DNA of 64,000 nt. Origin: Paraglaciecola psychrophila 170 (GTDB taxonomy: Bacteria; Pseudomonadota; Gammaproteobacteria; Enterobacterales; Alteromonadaceae). The DNA lies in assembly GCF_000347635.1 (NCBI RefSeq), contig NC_020514.1:372001-436000 (forward strand), in the 5' to 3' direction. The position numbers and the translations under genes were made by a program. Shown here piece by piece: positions 39,558 to 49,267 of the stretch (positions are counted from its first letter, which is position 1; each line of letters starts with the position of its first letter). The notes below the pieces were generated by a model that was not told the DNA's origin, searched no databases, and worked only from the letters and a program-made list of their open reading frames with translations.

Positions 39558-41855
39558 TTAGTATTGGTGCAATGCATAACCCCCTTTTAAGTGTCCGACA
39601 TGTTCAAATCCTAAGCGCAGTAGAGTCTGCGCCGCCAATTGAGAACGGCTACCAGTTCGACAAACTAATACTAATGGTTGTTGTTTATTATGTTTATGCT
39701 GGTGTACAAATTCTACTAATTGAGTCAAGGGCACATTATTTTTGAAGTGCTTGTCGTGCCCAAGTGTGTATTCATAAGACTCTCGAAGGTCGATTAATAT
39801 AATATTATTAGGTTGTGCCAAAGCCTCGGTCAAACTACGACTAGTATATTCACGCACTAATATTTTATGGCAATCACCGATTAAAGCGCCACACATAATT
39901 TCACTACCTGATTGGTCAATAATATGTGTGTCCATTAATGTTTTTTGAATCAAGAATTTTTCGATGTTTATTTGGTGAGTTATAACTTGTGCAAGTAACG
40001 AGTTGCGTGATATTTCTGCGGTAATACTCGTAGTAAATTCATTGTTATAATCATGGCTGGGGCAAATAAGGCTATCAGTGCCGATAAGTGCTTTTAATAA
40101 CTGCAAGCTAGAATACATTGCCGTTGCACTACTAGTTGAAAAATTCGTTCTACCAAGACTACCCATCAAGATCAAATCGCCACAAAACGCATAGTGAACA
40201 AGCAAGTCGTCGGTTGAGGCCTTAACCGGGTCACAAAGTAATAGGCTAGTGCTATCAGTGGTATGGCCGGGAGTGTTTAATTTAATTAGCCACTTATCAC
40301 CTAAGACAATATAGGGGTAGTGTTTACCATGAACGATCGTTGTGTTTGAGTTAACTGGCCATCCAAGCATGTCTGTTTGTTGCTGGGCCAAATAATCATC
40401 AGCAAGACTTCCACGACAAGACTGGTGATCGCCATGGCCATGAGTGTCGATAACGGCAACTAAATTAAGCCCCTGACAGGTCAGTAGTGTTTTTAAACGC
40501 TCGGTTAACTCGGGTAACGGGTCGATAAATATTGCAGACTGCGTTTTTTTATCCACATACAACCAGCTGCAGCTTCCGCCTACCTTAAATTGTAATAAAC
40601 CTTCTAGTGCTGTTTTCTCAGTAATGATATTTGTGTCTGTGGTTAAACAGCTTTGTCCTAATGCTTGAGCTGCAAAAACTATCCGAGTACAAGCTTCGTC
40701 AATTTGCTGTTGTGTCATCGCTGGGCCAAAAGACATTCTAATTGCTGATTCACTTTGCCATACAGGAAGCCCCATAGCATCTAATACAAAACTGCGGGCT
40801 ACCTTTGAACTGCAAGCAGAGCCAGAGCTGACACGTATATTCGCAGCGTCAAATAAATCCATGATTTCTTTAGAGCTGAATCCAGGGATAGCAAAGTTAA
40901 TAGTAGTCGGTACTGAATTTTCGAAACTATGATTAAACACAATTTCGGGGAATGCTTGGGTTAAGGCTGCGGCAATTTGCTGGCGAAATATATGAAGCGT
41001 CTTTAACGTGGTAAAAATAGTTTTACTGTTCCCGTTGAGCATACTAAATATAACATTTAATGCCGCTAAACCTGGCAAGTTTTCAGTACCTGAGCGCAAA
41101 CCACTTTCTTGGCCGCCACCGGCAATAAAGGGGGTGAATAGCGAATTTTCTTTAACGTACATAAAGCCGATGCCTTTAGGCGCATAAAGTTTATGGCCAC
41201 TAAATACTGCATAGTCAATACTGGTATTGGCCAGGTTTAAATCTGTTTTACCTAATGCTTGCACACAATCAACCATCCACGCAGTATCTTTATTATTGGC
41301 ACGTATGGTCTGGTCCAGTAAATGGATGTCTTGATACACCCCGGTTTCGTTATTAACCGCCATGGTGCAAATCATCAAGGCATTGGGTACCTCTTTTGCT
41401 ATGAAGTCCATATCAAGCTGACCCACTTCATTCACCGGAATTGCTTTTACCTCGGCGTTTATTTCAAGAATTTTATTCCAGTGTTTGAGCGACTCAGGTA
41501 CTGCTTTATGTTCAGTTGCCCCATATAAAAGGCAATATTCTTTACTGCTATCAAGGCTTTTTTTAGCATGATGTAAGGCCGATAAAATAGCAGTTTGAAT
41601 TCCTTCAGTCGCACCACTGGTAAAGATAACGTTACCATCGCCAGCACCGATAATGTTTTTTGCTTGTTGACGTGTTTCATCTATTATTCGTTTAGCTTGT
41701 AGCCCGGTTATATGGCTGCTACTAGGGTTGCCAAAGAGTGTTTCCATTGTTGCTAAAGCTGCCGACGCCGCTTGAGGTAATACCTGAGTAGTTGCATTTG
41801 CATCTAGATAAATTAGGCTGAGTGGCTGCTTTAGGCCGTTAGGTAAATTAATCAT
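39558..41855 (-). CDS. Three-domain fusion: cysteine desulfurase - persulfide dioxygenase-like MBL - rhodanese
   Basis: One uninterrupted 765-residue frame. Residues about 14-400 are a class V PLP enzyme of the NifS/IscS type: ATTQV start, SGHK with PLP Lys222, RSGTENL, and catalytic Cys348 in RVSSGSACSSK. Residues about 418-640 are a metallo-beta-lactamase of the ETHE1/persulfide-dioxygenase type: THGHGDH (471-477), GHTTDS (His531), CGD (Asp560), GRTNF (568-572) and SHDY (His601). Residues about 665-765 are rhodanese, with Cys732 in CRTGSRSQ and a GHLKGGY end. Known chemistry suggests sulfur leaves cysteine as persulfide, then is oxidised to sulfite or passed on. Dioxygenase-rhodanese fusions are known; the added desulfurase is unusual to me. 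No signal peptide, so cytoplasmic. It stands alone. Confidence 0.88.
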   Translation of the reverse strand: MINLPNGLKQPLSLIYLDANATTQVLPQAASAALATMETLFGNPSSSHITGLQAKRIIDETRQQAKNIIGAGDGNVIFTSGATEGIQTAILSALHHAKKSLDSSKEYCLLYGATEHKAVPESLKHWNKILEINAEVKAIPVNEVGQLDMDFIAKEVPNALMICTMAVNNETGVYQDIHLLDQTIRANNKDTAWMVDCVQALGKTDLNLANTSIDYAVFSGHKLYAPKGIGFMYVKENSLFTPFIAGGGQESGLRSGTENLPGLAALNVIFSMLNGNSKTIFTTLKTLHIFRQQIAAALTQAFPEIVFNHSFENSVPTTINFAIPGFSSKEIMDLFDAANIRVSSGSACSSKVARSFVLDAMGLPVWQSESAIRMSFGPAMTQQQIDEACTRIVFAAQALGQSCLTTDTNIITEKTALEGLLQFKVGGSCSWLYVDKKTQSAIFIDPLPELTERLKTLLTCQGLNLVAVIDTHGHGDHQSCRGSLADDYLAQQQTDMLGWPVNSNTTIVHGKHYPYIVLGDKWLIKLNTPGHTTDSTSLLLCDPVKASTDDLLVHYAFCGDLILMGSLGRTNFSTSSATAMYSSLQLLKALIGTDSLICPSHDYNNEFTTSITAEISRNSLLAQVITHQINIEKFLIQKTLMDTHIIDQSGSEIMCGALIGDCHKILVREYTSRSLTEALAQPNNIILIDLRESYEYTLGHDKHFKNNVPLTQLVEFVHQHKHNKQQPLVLVCRTGSRSQLAAQTLLRLGFEHVGHLKGGYALHQY

Positions 41856-42481
41856 AAAACTCTCTCACATTATTTTGTTAATCGTTGCAGCAAACTGAAT
41901 AGATTTAACAATTTAAAACACGATAGAATTTTTTCACGTCTCTAAAGGTTTTTCTTTGCGTATTATCTTTTAAAGAAGTTAATTTGTAGTATTTTTTTTC
42001 TAATTTTCATTGTAATTTAGAAAAACATTATTTAGTTGCCGAGAGGCAGCTAAATTTTTATATCAGTATGATTAGATATGAAGGTAAATATTCGATGGCA
42101 AATTAATCAACAGCTCATATATTGAATGACTTTCCAAAATATGTTGCGTTAATAGTAGGTAGACTTCTATTACAAGGCAGAATTGACCGCTGCCTTTTTA
42201 TAGGAAATTACCAAGCCCACCTTGTGGCCGGAAACACTTTTTTGACAATAGTAATCCATCATTTTCTATTTGTGTGCTCGGGAAGACCTAAGCGCGGTTT
42301 TACCAATATTTGACAGAGTAAAAAACTAAATCCACTCAGGGTTAAAGCATTGAGGTCGTGCACCTGAATGATAAGCAGCTTTTTGAACTTTAAAGGATTG
42401 ATTGTAAGTGATTTATGCTTCAATTAAGAACTGTTGGCTTAACTGCTTATCCACACGAAACTACATGAAATATTATTATCT
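41856..42481. other. AT-rich region without a supported gene
   Basis: About 625 bases upstream of the fusion gene. Its promoter must be here. Short frames exist on both strands but none resembles a known protein. With decayed genes immediately beyond, this is likely degraded sequence. Confidence 0.4.
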
Positions 42482-42766
42482 TTGTGTCCCAAGTTGAAAA
42501 CGTTTAAGCACGCTATTAGTAATTATTGTTATGAGGATTATGGCTACGATATGTCTAAACAGAGTATCAGTAAGTTGTTTGCCCCATTTTATACTTCTAA
42601 ACGAGACCAAGGAGGCAGCAGCTTAGGGGCTTCTCGAGTGTATAGCGAAGCGATACAAAGGTTAGGTGGACATATAACAACCAGCAGTGAAGTAGGCTAG
42701 GGATTGAAATACAATATTGAATTTCGCATTAATGAAACTGAATGTGTGGGCGAAGTCGTGATGTAA
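42482..42766 (+). pseudogene. C-terminal remnant of a sensor histidine kinase
   Basis: The frame preserves DYGYDMSKQSISKLFAPFYT, then SKRDQGGSSLGASRVYSEAI and RLGGHITTSSEVG. A TAG follows (42700), then LKYNIEFRINETE to a stop near 42766. This is the F and G2 box region of a HATPase_c domain (LFxPFYTTK...GGxGLG...LGGxI). The ATP lid lacks the usual GTGLGL spacing, and everything upstream (HAMP, DHp, sensor) is absent. Confidence 0.7.
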
Positions 42767-42884
42767 AACTACAGCTTTGACTCAATGTTGAAACTACCGG
42801 TCCGACACTTTCATGTCGGAGGTTTATTAGTGACTCATGCCCCAAACGTATAGCAGGCTCGACGGATGATTGAGGCATCATTCT

Positions 42885-43690
42885 ATTCTTTTTTATTTTC
42901 CAAATTTTTTATTTGCAAGCTTTTTTGTAACTGTTTTTGAAAAAGGTTTGAATCGATAACGAGCTTAATTTTCAACATTATTTCATTCACATATTGTTGT
43001 GCAGCATACTCTTTCGAAAAAGCGATATAAACGGGTGTTTCATGCTCTAAATATGTCATCACAGCAATTTTTCTTGAAACCCTATTTGTTTAATCAAGGA
43101 TTACCCAATAAATTCATTTCCTACCACTAAATCTATTCTTTTCATATTTAGTATTTTAATTGCAGAATTAAAGCCTACCACCTCAATCACCCTGTTCTTT
43201 CCTTGAGTCATCATGTTATGAAAAGGTTCATTCAATTGCATTGAACGCACCGTGGCATAGTTAATTTCAACAAAGGATTATTCACATCATCTAAATCAAT
43301 ATTATCGTCTTTTCGTTTGAATAATAGAGTTTTGAAAGTCATGAGAGGCGAATTAGTTTAGCCCAAAAATAACACTCTTTCTTCACTGTATCGTGCCCCA
43401 AATAAAGCATCAATCTTACCATTTTGGACTTCTTTTAATGCTCTTGCCCAAGGCATAAGAACGCTATCAATTTTAATGTCAGATTGACTTTCCACTAAAA
43501 TAAATAGTGTGTGAATAACACCCTGAGGATTTTTTTCGTCATCCAAGTATTAAAAGGGTGGAATACTTGGAGTGGCAATAGTGAACGAATTTCCTCAGAA
43601 AAGCAGGTAGATTGTATCGCTGCCCAAATAACTAAACTAGCAATTGTGAGTAATTTAACTCTAAAAGATAAATAGTCAAACAGCTTCATC
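42885..43690 (-). pseudogene. Periplasmic solute-binding protein (family 3 type), decayed
   Basis: From 43690 the frame has a signal-like start (MKLFDYLSFRVKLLTIASLV), then shifts near 43550. It continues QSDIKIDSVLMPWARALKEV with GKIDALFGARYSEERVLFLG. A stop at 43358 is followed by recognisable sequence (TNSPLMTFKTLLFKRKDDNI) and more stops to about 42885. The PWARAL...G..DALFGA pattern is that of amino-acid-type solute-binding domains, often found near histidine kinases and GGDEF proteins in marine gammaproteobacteria. Confidence 0.7.
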
Positions 43691-43880
43691 CGAATCACCC
43701 ATATGAAGTATTTGTATGGATTTCCTTAAGAGTTTCAAGTTTTTGGTGGTAGTTTTTAATCCTACAAAATACTACACCTTGGCCAATCTTTTGGAACAAC
43801 AAAAGAATTCGAGGTATGGGGAGGCTAAAAGATGACTATGTGTCAGTTAAACCAAAACGTCTGTGGGGGAGGATATTTGC

Positions 43881-44684
43881 TTAAGGTTGTTTCTTAATTA
43901 CAATTGATTGGGGTGTTTTTTGATCTTCTTGCTGATATTTTCCAGGTAAATGGGAGCCTTTATTTATCCTGTCTTGGATAAAACCACTAATGGGTGGAGG
44001 TTGTGAACAGTCAATCTGACCACCAAATAAACCTAATAATGCTGCGGCTGTTTGTTTACTGGTACTACTGCAATCGGCGCGCACTTTTAGGGTGTCTCTT
44101 AGCTTTTCACCTTCTGTCATAAAAGGATCTTTGACTTCTGCATTGATTACCGGTGAATTTTTATGTTGCTGGTAATACCGGGATGCCTGTTCTGCTACCC
44201 TATTTAGTTGTTGTTGTTGAAAACTGTTTAGGTGACGTCTTGCCATGCTTGTTGCAGCAGTGTGGATATCTGAACTATGTGTTGATGTACTCTGTATTTC
44301 TATAATATTAATGTCATCATCTTGCTCAGGCTCTTCTAGTATTTCTGCTTCGCGTTTGGACGCGGGTACTTGAGTTTGTGGTGATATTGGAATTGTTTGT
44401 AATGCTGGCTCTGTTATAGGTTCCATTTGAATATCCACAGGTGATTCGACGACGGGAATGTTTTCTTCTGGCTCAACAGGTTGAGGGTTTTCGTCCTCAC
44501 TTGATTCAAGAGCGGGTTCCTGAGTTTTTGGGAGGGAATCAAATATTACTGTTGCTTGAATGCTCTTTGATTTTTTCTGTGGCGCGTCTGATACCGAAGG
44601 AAACATAACCGACTGAGCAACCACGTAAATGACAATCAGATGAAGAAATACTGATATATATATAAACTTATTTTTTTTAAACAC
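43881..44684 (-). CDS. TonB/TolA-like single-span envelope protein, function unknown
   Basis: 267 residues starting at GTG (44684). A short basic tail (MFKKNK) and a transmembrane helix (about 8-28) are followed by a Pro/Glu-rich periplasmic spacer (about 45-130). A helical stretch (LNSFQQQQLNRVAEQASRYY) and a C-terminal segment with two Cys (RADCSSTS and QIDCSQPP) complete it. The architecture recalls TonB or TolA, but I see no canonical TonB C-terminal domain. No ExbB/ExbD genes are near. Both genes upstream of glnK on this strand are unfamiliar. Confidence 0.6.
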   Translation of the reverse strand: MFKKNKFIYISVFLHLIVIYVVAQSVMFPSVSDAPQKKSKSIQATVIFDSLPKTQEPALESSEDENPQPVEPEENIPVVESPVDIQMEPITEPALQTIPISPQTQVPASKREAEILEEPEQDDDINIIEIQSTSTHSSDIHTAATSMARRHLNSFQQQQLNRVAEQASRYYQQHKNSPVINAEVKDPFMTEGEKLRDTLKVRADCSSTSKQTAAALLGLFGGQIDCSQPPPISGFIQDRINKGSHLPGKYQQEDQKTPQSIVIKKQP

Positions 44685-44795
44685 TGCTGCTTGCGCATGT
44701 CCTTAATGGATGTTTAGGGTTAAGTAGAGTACTCGGTATGAAATTAGTTCAAAATGCTAATGCTGCCTATATCCAGCATCAACAACAGCCCATGG

Positions 44796-45182
44796 TTAAT
44801 TTGAAAACAATATTTTCATGGCGCTACTTTTAGAGTCAGTAACCAATACGTCTGACTCGCTATCAAAAAAGATACTTTGAGTGACTTTTTCCATCACATT
44901 ACGTTCGTTTTCATTTACGGCAGTTACAATGGTTATTTTGCCTAGATTTTCCATACCCATCTTCCCTAGCATAGCGATAGCTATGACATCTTCTCGGGTC
45001 AGTGCTACGCCAGAAATATTGGTGTAGTCGAACAGGATTTTTTTATATTGATTAATTACATCATTGTAGTCTTTACTTTGAAGCATAAATATCAAATCTA
45101 AGGCGGTAAGATTACCCTCTATCGTAATGCAAGTAATGTTTTCAGTAATAGAAATGTCGTACTGCATTTTCTTATTATCCAC
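44796..45182 (-). CDS. Small protein of unknown function, STAS/SpoIIAA-like by pattern
   Basis: 128 residues with alternating strands and helices: ITCITIEGNLTALDL, KKILFDYTNISG and GKITIVTAVNENE. This outline resembles STAS/SpoIIAA-like folds, but I cannot confirm a family. There is no signal peptide or membrane segment. It is divergent from glnK, and its upstream region overlaps the glnK control region. Confidence 0.5.
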   Translation of the reverse strand: MDNKKMQYDISITENITCITIEGNLTALDLIFMLQSKDYNDVINQYKKILFDYTNISGVALTREDVIAIAMLGKMGMENLGKITIVTAVNENERNVMEKVTQSIFFDSESDVLVTDSKSSAMKILFSN

Positions 45183-45282
45183 CGTGTTAATTGCACAAGG
45201 ATAAACCAGAACTTAGTTTTTCGCATTGATAGATTTGCTTCAAACCGAGATTATGTGTTGCTGAAAAGGTATGTTTTGAATT

Positions 45283-45330
45283 TGCGCACCAAGTTGATCC
45301 TATTTTGACCTAATGCACCAATAAAGCGCA
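45283..45330 (+). promoter_or_regulatory. Candidate NtrC binding sites upstream of glnK
   Basis: TGCACCAATAAAGCGCA (45314-45330) resembles the NtrC palindrome TGCACC-N5-GGTGCA. A weaker copy TGCGCACCAAGTTGATCC starts at 45283. They lie about 60-110 bases upstream of the sigma-54 promoter, a usual enhancer distance. Confidence 0.5.
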
Positions 45331-45392
45331 AAGAAATGTGGTTAACAGTCTCCTTGACGCATTAACTATATGATTTTGTTGATAAAAAAACA

Positions 45393-45408
45393 TGGCATAG
45401 GTTTTGTT
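45393..45408 (+). promoter_or_regulatory. Sigma-54 promoter for glnK-amtB
   Basis: TGGCAT, five bases, then TTGTT: a good match to the -24/-12 consensus TGGCAC-N5-TTGCW. It sits 52 bases upstream of the glnK ATG. This points to nitrogen control through NtrC. Confidence 0.7.
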
Positions 45409-45444
45409 GTAGTTTTATTGAATACTTGCAAAACATAACAATAA

Positions 45445-45798
<354 letters not shown>

Positions 45799-45815
45799 AT
45801 TTTGAGGAGAGTAAC

Positions 45816-47078
45816 GTGGAAATAACATTTGAGTTGGGCTACGCCCTAGATACCTTTTATTTTTTGATGTGTGGTGCGTTAGTTATGTGGATGGCAGCTG
45901 GCTTTACAATGCTAGAAGCCGGTTTAGTTAGAGCAAAAAATACGACAGAAATATTAACTAAAAATGTCGCGCTTTATTCAATTGCTTGCATCATGTACAT
46001 GGTCTGTGGTTATTGGATTATGTACGGTGGTGATGGAGGAATAAGCACTGCTACTCCATTTTTGGAAGGAATTTTAGCTGATGGTGCAACGGGTGTAACT
46101 GCAGATGCAGCTACTTACGCACCTGCTTCTGATTTCTTTTTCCAAGTGGTATTTGTGGCTACTGCTATGTCTATCGTATCTGGTGCAGTTGCAGAGCGTA
46201 TGAAGCTTTGGGCATTTTTAGCCTTTACAGTGGTTCTAACTGGCTTTATTTATCCTATGTCAGGGTCTTGGACGTGGGGTGGCGATTCGGTGTTCGGTTT
46301 GTATACCTTAGGCGATATGGGTTTCTCTGATTTTGCGGGTTCGGGTATTGTGCACATGGCCGGTGCTTCTGCAGCTCTTGCTGGCGTATTGTTGCTAGGC
46401 TCACGTAAGGGCAAATATTCAGCAGATGGTAAAGTAAATGCTATCCCTGGTGCTAACTTACCTATGGCAACCTTAGGTACCTTTATCTTATGGATGGGTT
46501 GGTTTGGTTTTAATGGTGGTTCAGTGCTAGCACTAGCCAGTGTTGAAAGCGCTAACGCTGTTGCAGTGGTATTCTTAAATACTAATGCTGCCGCAGCTGG
46601 TGGTTTAGTTTCTGCTCTCATTTTAGCACGTATTTTGTTTAAGAAAGCTGACCTAACCATGGCCTTAAATGGCGCTTTGGCAGGCTTAGTTGCTATTACA
46701 GCTGAGCCTTCTACACCTAGTCCTATCCAAGCTACGTTATTCGGTGCTTTGGGTGGTATTTTAGTTGTGTTTAGTATCCTTGCTTTTGATAAATTGAAAA
46801 TTGATGATCCAGTAGGTGCTATCTCCGTTCATGGCGTAGTTGGTTTGTTAGGTCTGTTATTAGTACCTTTCACAAACCCTGAAGCGGCTACTTTCAGTGG
46901 TCAGTTGTTAGGTGCCGCCACTATATTTGTTTGGGTATTTGGTATTAGCTTTATAGTCTGGGCAATATTGAAAGCTGTGATAGGTATCCGTGTCACCGAG
47001 GAAGAAGAGTTCGAAGGCGTAGATATGAGTGAGTGTGGCTTAGAAGCTTACCCAGACTTCACTGTTTCACGCAATTAA
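45816..47078 (+). CDS. amtB: Ammonium transporter AmtB
   Basis: 420 residues starting at GTG with a GAGGAG ribosome-binding site. Eleven or so hydrophobic segments, the family signature DFAGSGIVHMAGASAALAG with the first pore His, and the second pore His in ISVHGVVGLLG are seen. There is no cleavable signal peptide, unlike E. coli AmtB. It imports ammonium at low concentration and is gated by GlnK encoded just upstream. Confidence 0.95.
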   Translation: MEITFELGYALDTFYFLMCGALVMWMAAGFTMLEAGLVRAKNTTEILTKNVALYSIACIMYMVCGYWIMYGGDGGISTATPFLEGILADGATGVTADAATYAPASDFFFQVVFVATAMSIVSGAVAERMKLWAFLAFTVVLTGFIYPMSGSWTWGGDSVFGLYTLGDMGFSDFAGSGIVHMAGASAALAGVLLLGSRKGKYSADGKVNAIPGANLPMATLGTFILWMGWFGFNGGSVLALASVESANAVAVVFLNTNAAAAGGLVSALILARILFKKADLTMALNGALAGLVAITAEPSTPSPIQATLFGALGGILVVFSILAFDKLKIDDPVGAISVHGVVGLLGLLLVPFTNPEAATFSGQLLGAATIFVWVFGISFIVWAILKAVIGIRVTEEEEFEGVDMSECGLEAYPDFTVSRN

Positions 47079-47163
47079 TCATTATTTGTTAAGGTTAAGA
47101 GGCGAATAAAAGATAAGTTAGCTGTAAAAATCACGTTAATTTAACTTATCGACTAGATATTTA

Positions 47164-47192
47164 TTAGCCCCGCATTCGCGGGGCTTTTTTAT
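47164..47192 (+). terminator. Terminator of glnK-amtB
   Basis: The hairpin AGCCCCGC / GCGGGGCT is followed by a T-run, about 85 bases after the amtB stop. From here to ggt (47479) nothing else is evident. Confidence 0.9.
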
Positions 47193-47478
47193 TTTGGAAT
47201 AACGTGTTTTGAGTCACTTTTCCGAGGTTACAATTATATTGTTGAGGGGCACTATCTTATAAATATTATGAGTCTTTTTTGCCTTCTAAAGACTAAATTA
47301 GGAATGCCAAATATAAAAAGGGTCATTGTCGTATGTATTTTTGTATGCGGCTAACACTTCACAACTCGTTTCTTTGTGCAATCTCATTGAATAATCAAGT
47401 TCCAACAGTTTTACTCAGTGCATTGAACTACAAAATCAGAGTATCCTAATTACATTATTAACCTTAAATTCGTGGCCA

Positions 47479-49170
47479 ATGAAAATATCTATATTAATGA
47501 GTCTGTTAACCCTGATGTTAGGTAGCTCTCAAAGTTTTGCTTATGACCGAATAACGGGCGAACCTTTTGCCTCTCGTTCTGAAGTGATTGCCCAAAACGC
47601 TATGGTGGCTACCAGTCAGCCATTAGCCACTCAGGTAGGTTTGGAAATCCTTAGACAGGGCGGTAATGCCATAGATGCTGCTATTGCAGCCAATGCCATG
47701 CTAGGACTAGTTGAGCCAACTGGCAGCGGAATAGGTGGTGATTTGTTCGCTATTGTTTGGGATGCAAAAACCCAGAAACTATATGGACTCAATGCATCGG
47801 GGCGCTCACCAAAGTCGCTCACCTTAGAGCATTTTAAGTTACAAGGGCTAGACAGTATTCCTTCCCATGGGCCTTTGCCCGTATCTGTTCCCGGTGTGGT
47901 AGATGGTTGGTTCGAACTGCATACTAAGTTTGGCAGCTTACCCATGACCAGCATTCTTTCGCCGAGTATCGAATATGCAAAAAAGGGTTTCCCTGTTAGT
48001 GAGTTGGTGGCTTATTACATGCAACGCAGTGTGCCTAAGTTGCAGGGATTTGAGGGGTTTAAAGAAACCTATATGCCTAACGGAAAAGCGCCAGTTAAAG
48101 GTCAGATATTTAAAAATAAAGGTTTGGCTGTCACCTATGAAAAAATCGCTACTGGCGGACGAGATGTCTTTTATAAAGGAGATATTGCGCGCTCAATTGC
48201 GGCTTACATGAAAGGGCAGGGCGGCTTCTTAAGTTATGAAGATTTAGCCAGTCATACCTCTGAGTGGGTCGAGCCAGTGTCAACTAACTATAAGGGCTTT
48301 GATGTGTGGGAATTACCGCCAAATGGCCAAGGTATCGCCGCCCTGCAAATTTTGAATGTGTTGGAACAGTTTGATGTTGAGGGCATGGGATTTGGCTCTG
48401 AGCAATATATTCATACTTTTGTTGAAGCAAAAAAACTGGCCTTTGAAGACCGTGCGAAGTATTACGCGGACCCTGCTTTTAATGACATTCCTGTCGATTG
48501 GTTAATCTCTAAAGAATATGCCCAACAGCGCCGCAAGTTAATTGATAATGATAAAGTCGCCAAACGAGTTGATGCGGGGTTAAATAGGGGAGACACCATT
48601 TACCTCACTACGGCAGATAAAGACGGCAATATGGTATCACTGATTCAAAGCAACTACCGTGGCATGGGATCGGGTATGACCCCCGCTGATTTAGGTTTTA
48701 TTCTGCAAGACAGAGGCGAGTTGTTTAGTTTAAAAGAAGGACACTTTAATGTGTTTGCGCCAAATAAACGCCCTTTTCATACTATTATTCCTGCCTTTAT
48801 CACGCGTAATGGCCAACCTTGGGTTAGTTTCGGTGTAATGGGTGGTGGTACGCAACCACAAATGCATGCACAGATTGTGGTGAATTTGATAGATTTTGGG
48901 ATGAATTTACAAGAAGCAGGAGATGCACCTCGAATCTTACATTCTGGCTCTAGCCAACCTACGGGTGAGCTAATGATAGACGGTGGTTATGTCAGCTTAG
49001 AGTCAGGATTCGATCTTAAGGTAAGGAGAGAGCTGACTAAGAAGGGCCATATACTCCGTGATGTAGTCGGTTCATATGGTGGTTATCAAGCTATTATGCG
49101 TGATCCAAAAACAGGAGTATATTACGGTGCATCTGAAAGTCGAAAAGATGGGCAAGCGGCGGGTTATTAG
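47479..49170 (+). CDS. ggt: Gamma-glutamyltransferase (glutathione hydrolase proenzyme)
   Basis: 563 residues with a signal peptide (about 1-21, ending QSFA). The family start (MVATSQPLATQVGLEILRQG, GNAIDAAIAANAMLGLVEP, SGIGGDLFAIVW) is followed by the autoprocessing site at NRGDTIYLTTADKDGNMVSL. Thr of DT-IY aligns with the nucleophile that becomes the new N-terminus of the small subunit. Such enzymes hydrolyse periplasmic glutathione. A Gly/Ser-rich oxyanion region (GMGSGMTPAD) is also present. Confidence 0.93.
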   Translation: MKISILMSLLTLMLGSSQSFAYDRITGEPFASRSEVIAQNAMVATSQPLATQVGLEILRQGGNAIDAAIAANAMLGLVEPTGSGIGGDLFAIVWDAKTQKLYGLNASGRSPKSLTLEHFKLQGLDSIPSHGPLPVSVPGVVDGWFELHTKFGSLPMTSILSPSIEYAKKGFPVSELVAYYMQRSVPKLQGFEGFKETYMPNGKAPVKGQIFKNKGLAVTYEKIATGGRDVFYKGDIARSIAAYMKGQGGFLSYEDLASHTSEWVEPVSTNYKGFDVWELPPNGQGIAALQILNVLEQFDVEGMGFGSEQYIHTFVEAKKLAFEDRAKYYADPAFNDIPVDWLISKEYAQQRRKLIDNDKVAKRVDAGLNRGDTIYLTTADKDGNMVSLIQSNYRGMGSGMTPADLGFILQDRGELFSLKEGHFNVFAPNKRPFHTIIPAFITRNGQPWVSFGVMGGGTQPQMHAQIVVNLIDFGMNLQEAGDAPRILHSGSSQPTGELMIDGGYVSLESGFDLKVRRELTKKGHILRDVVGSYGGYQAIMRDPKTGVYYGASESRKDGQAAGY

Positions 49171-49267
49171 CTTTTAATGACGGTGAATGCGTTACAATCT
49201 GATTGCGGTTAGTGTAACTGTCAATTGAAAATGTGGTTTAAATCTCTACTACATGGAAAATTAAATA

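Noticed and set aside
39558..41855. Idea that the three-domain protein is an assembly join of separate genes
   Set aside because: The frame is continuous, linkers look natural and all three modules keep full catalytic sets. Read support would still be useful.
46250..46660. 136-codon frame antisense to amtB
   Set aside because: It lies fully inside a well-conserved transporter gene and has no family-like pattern.
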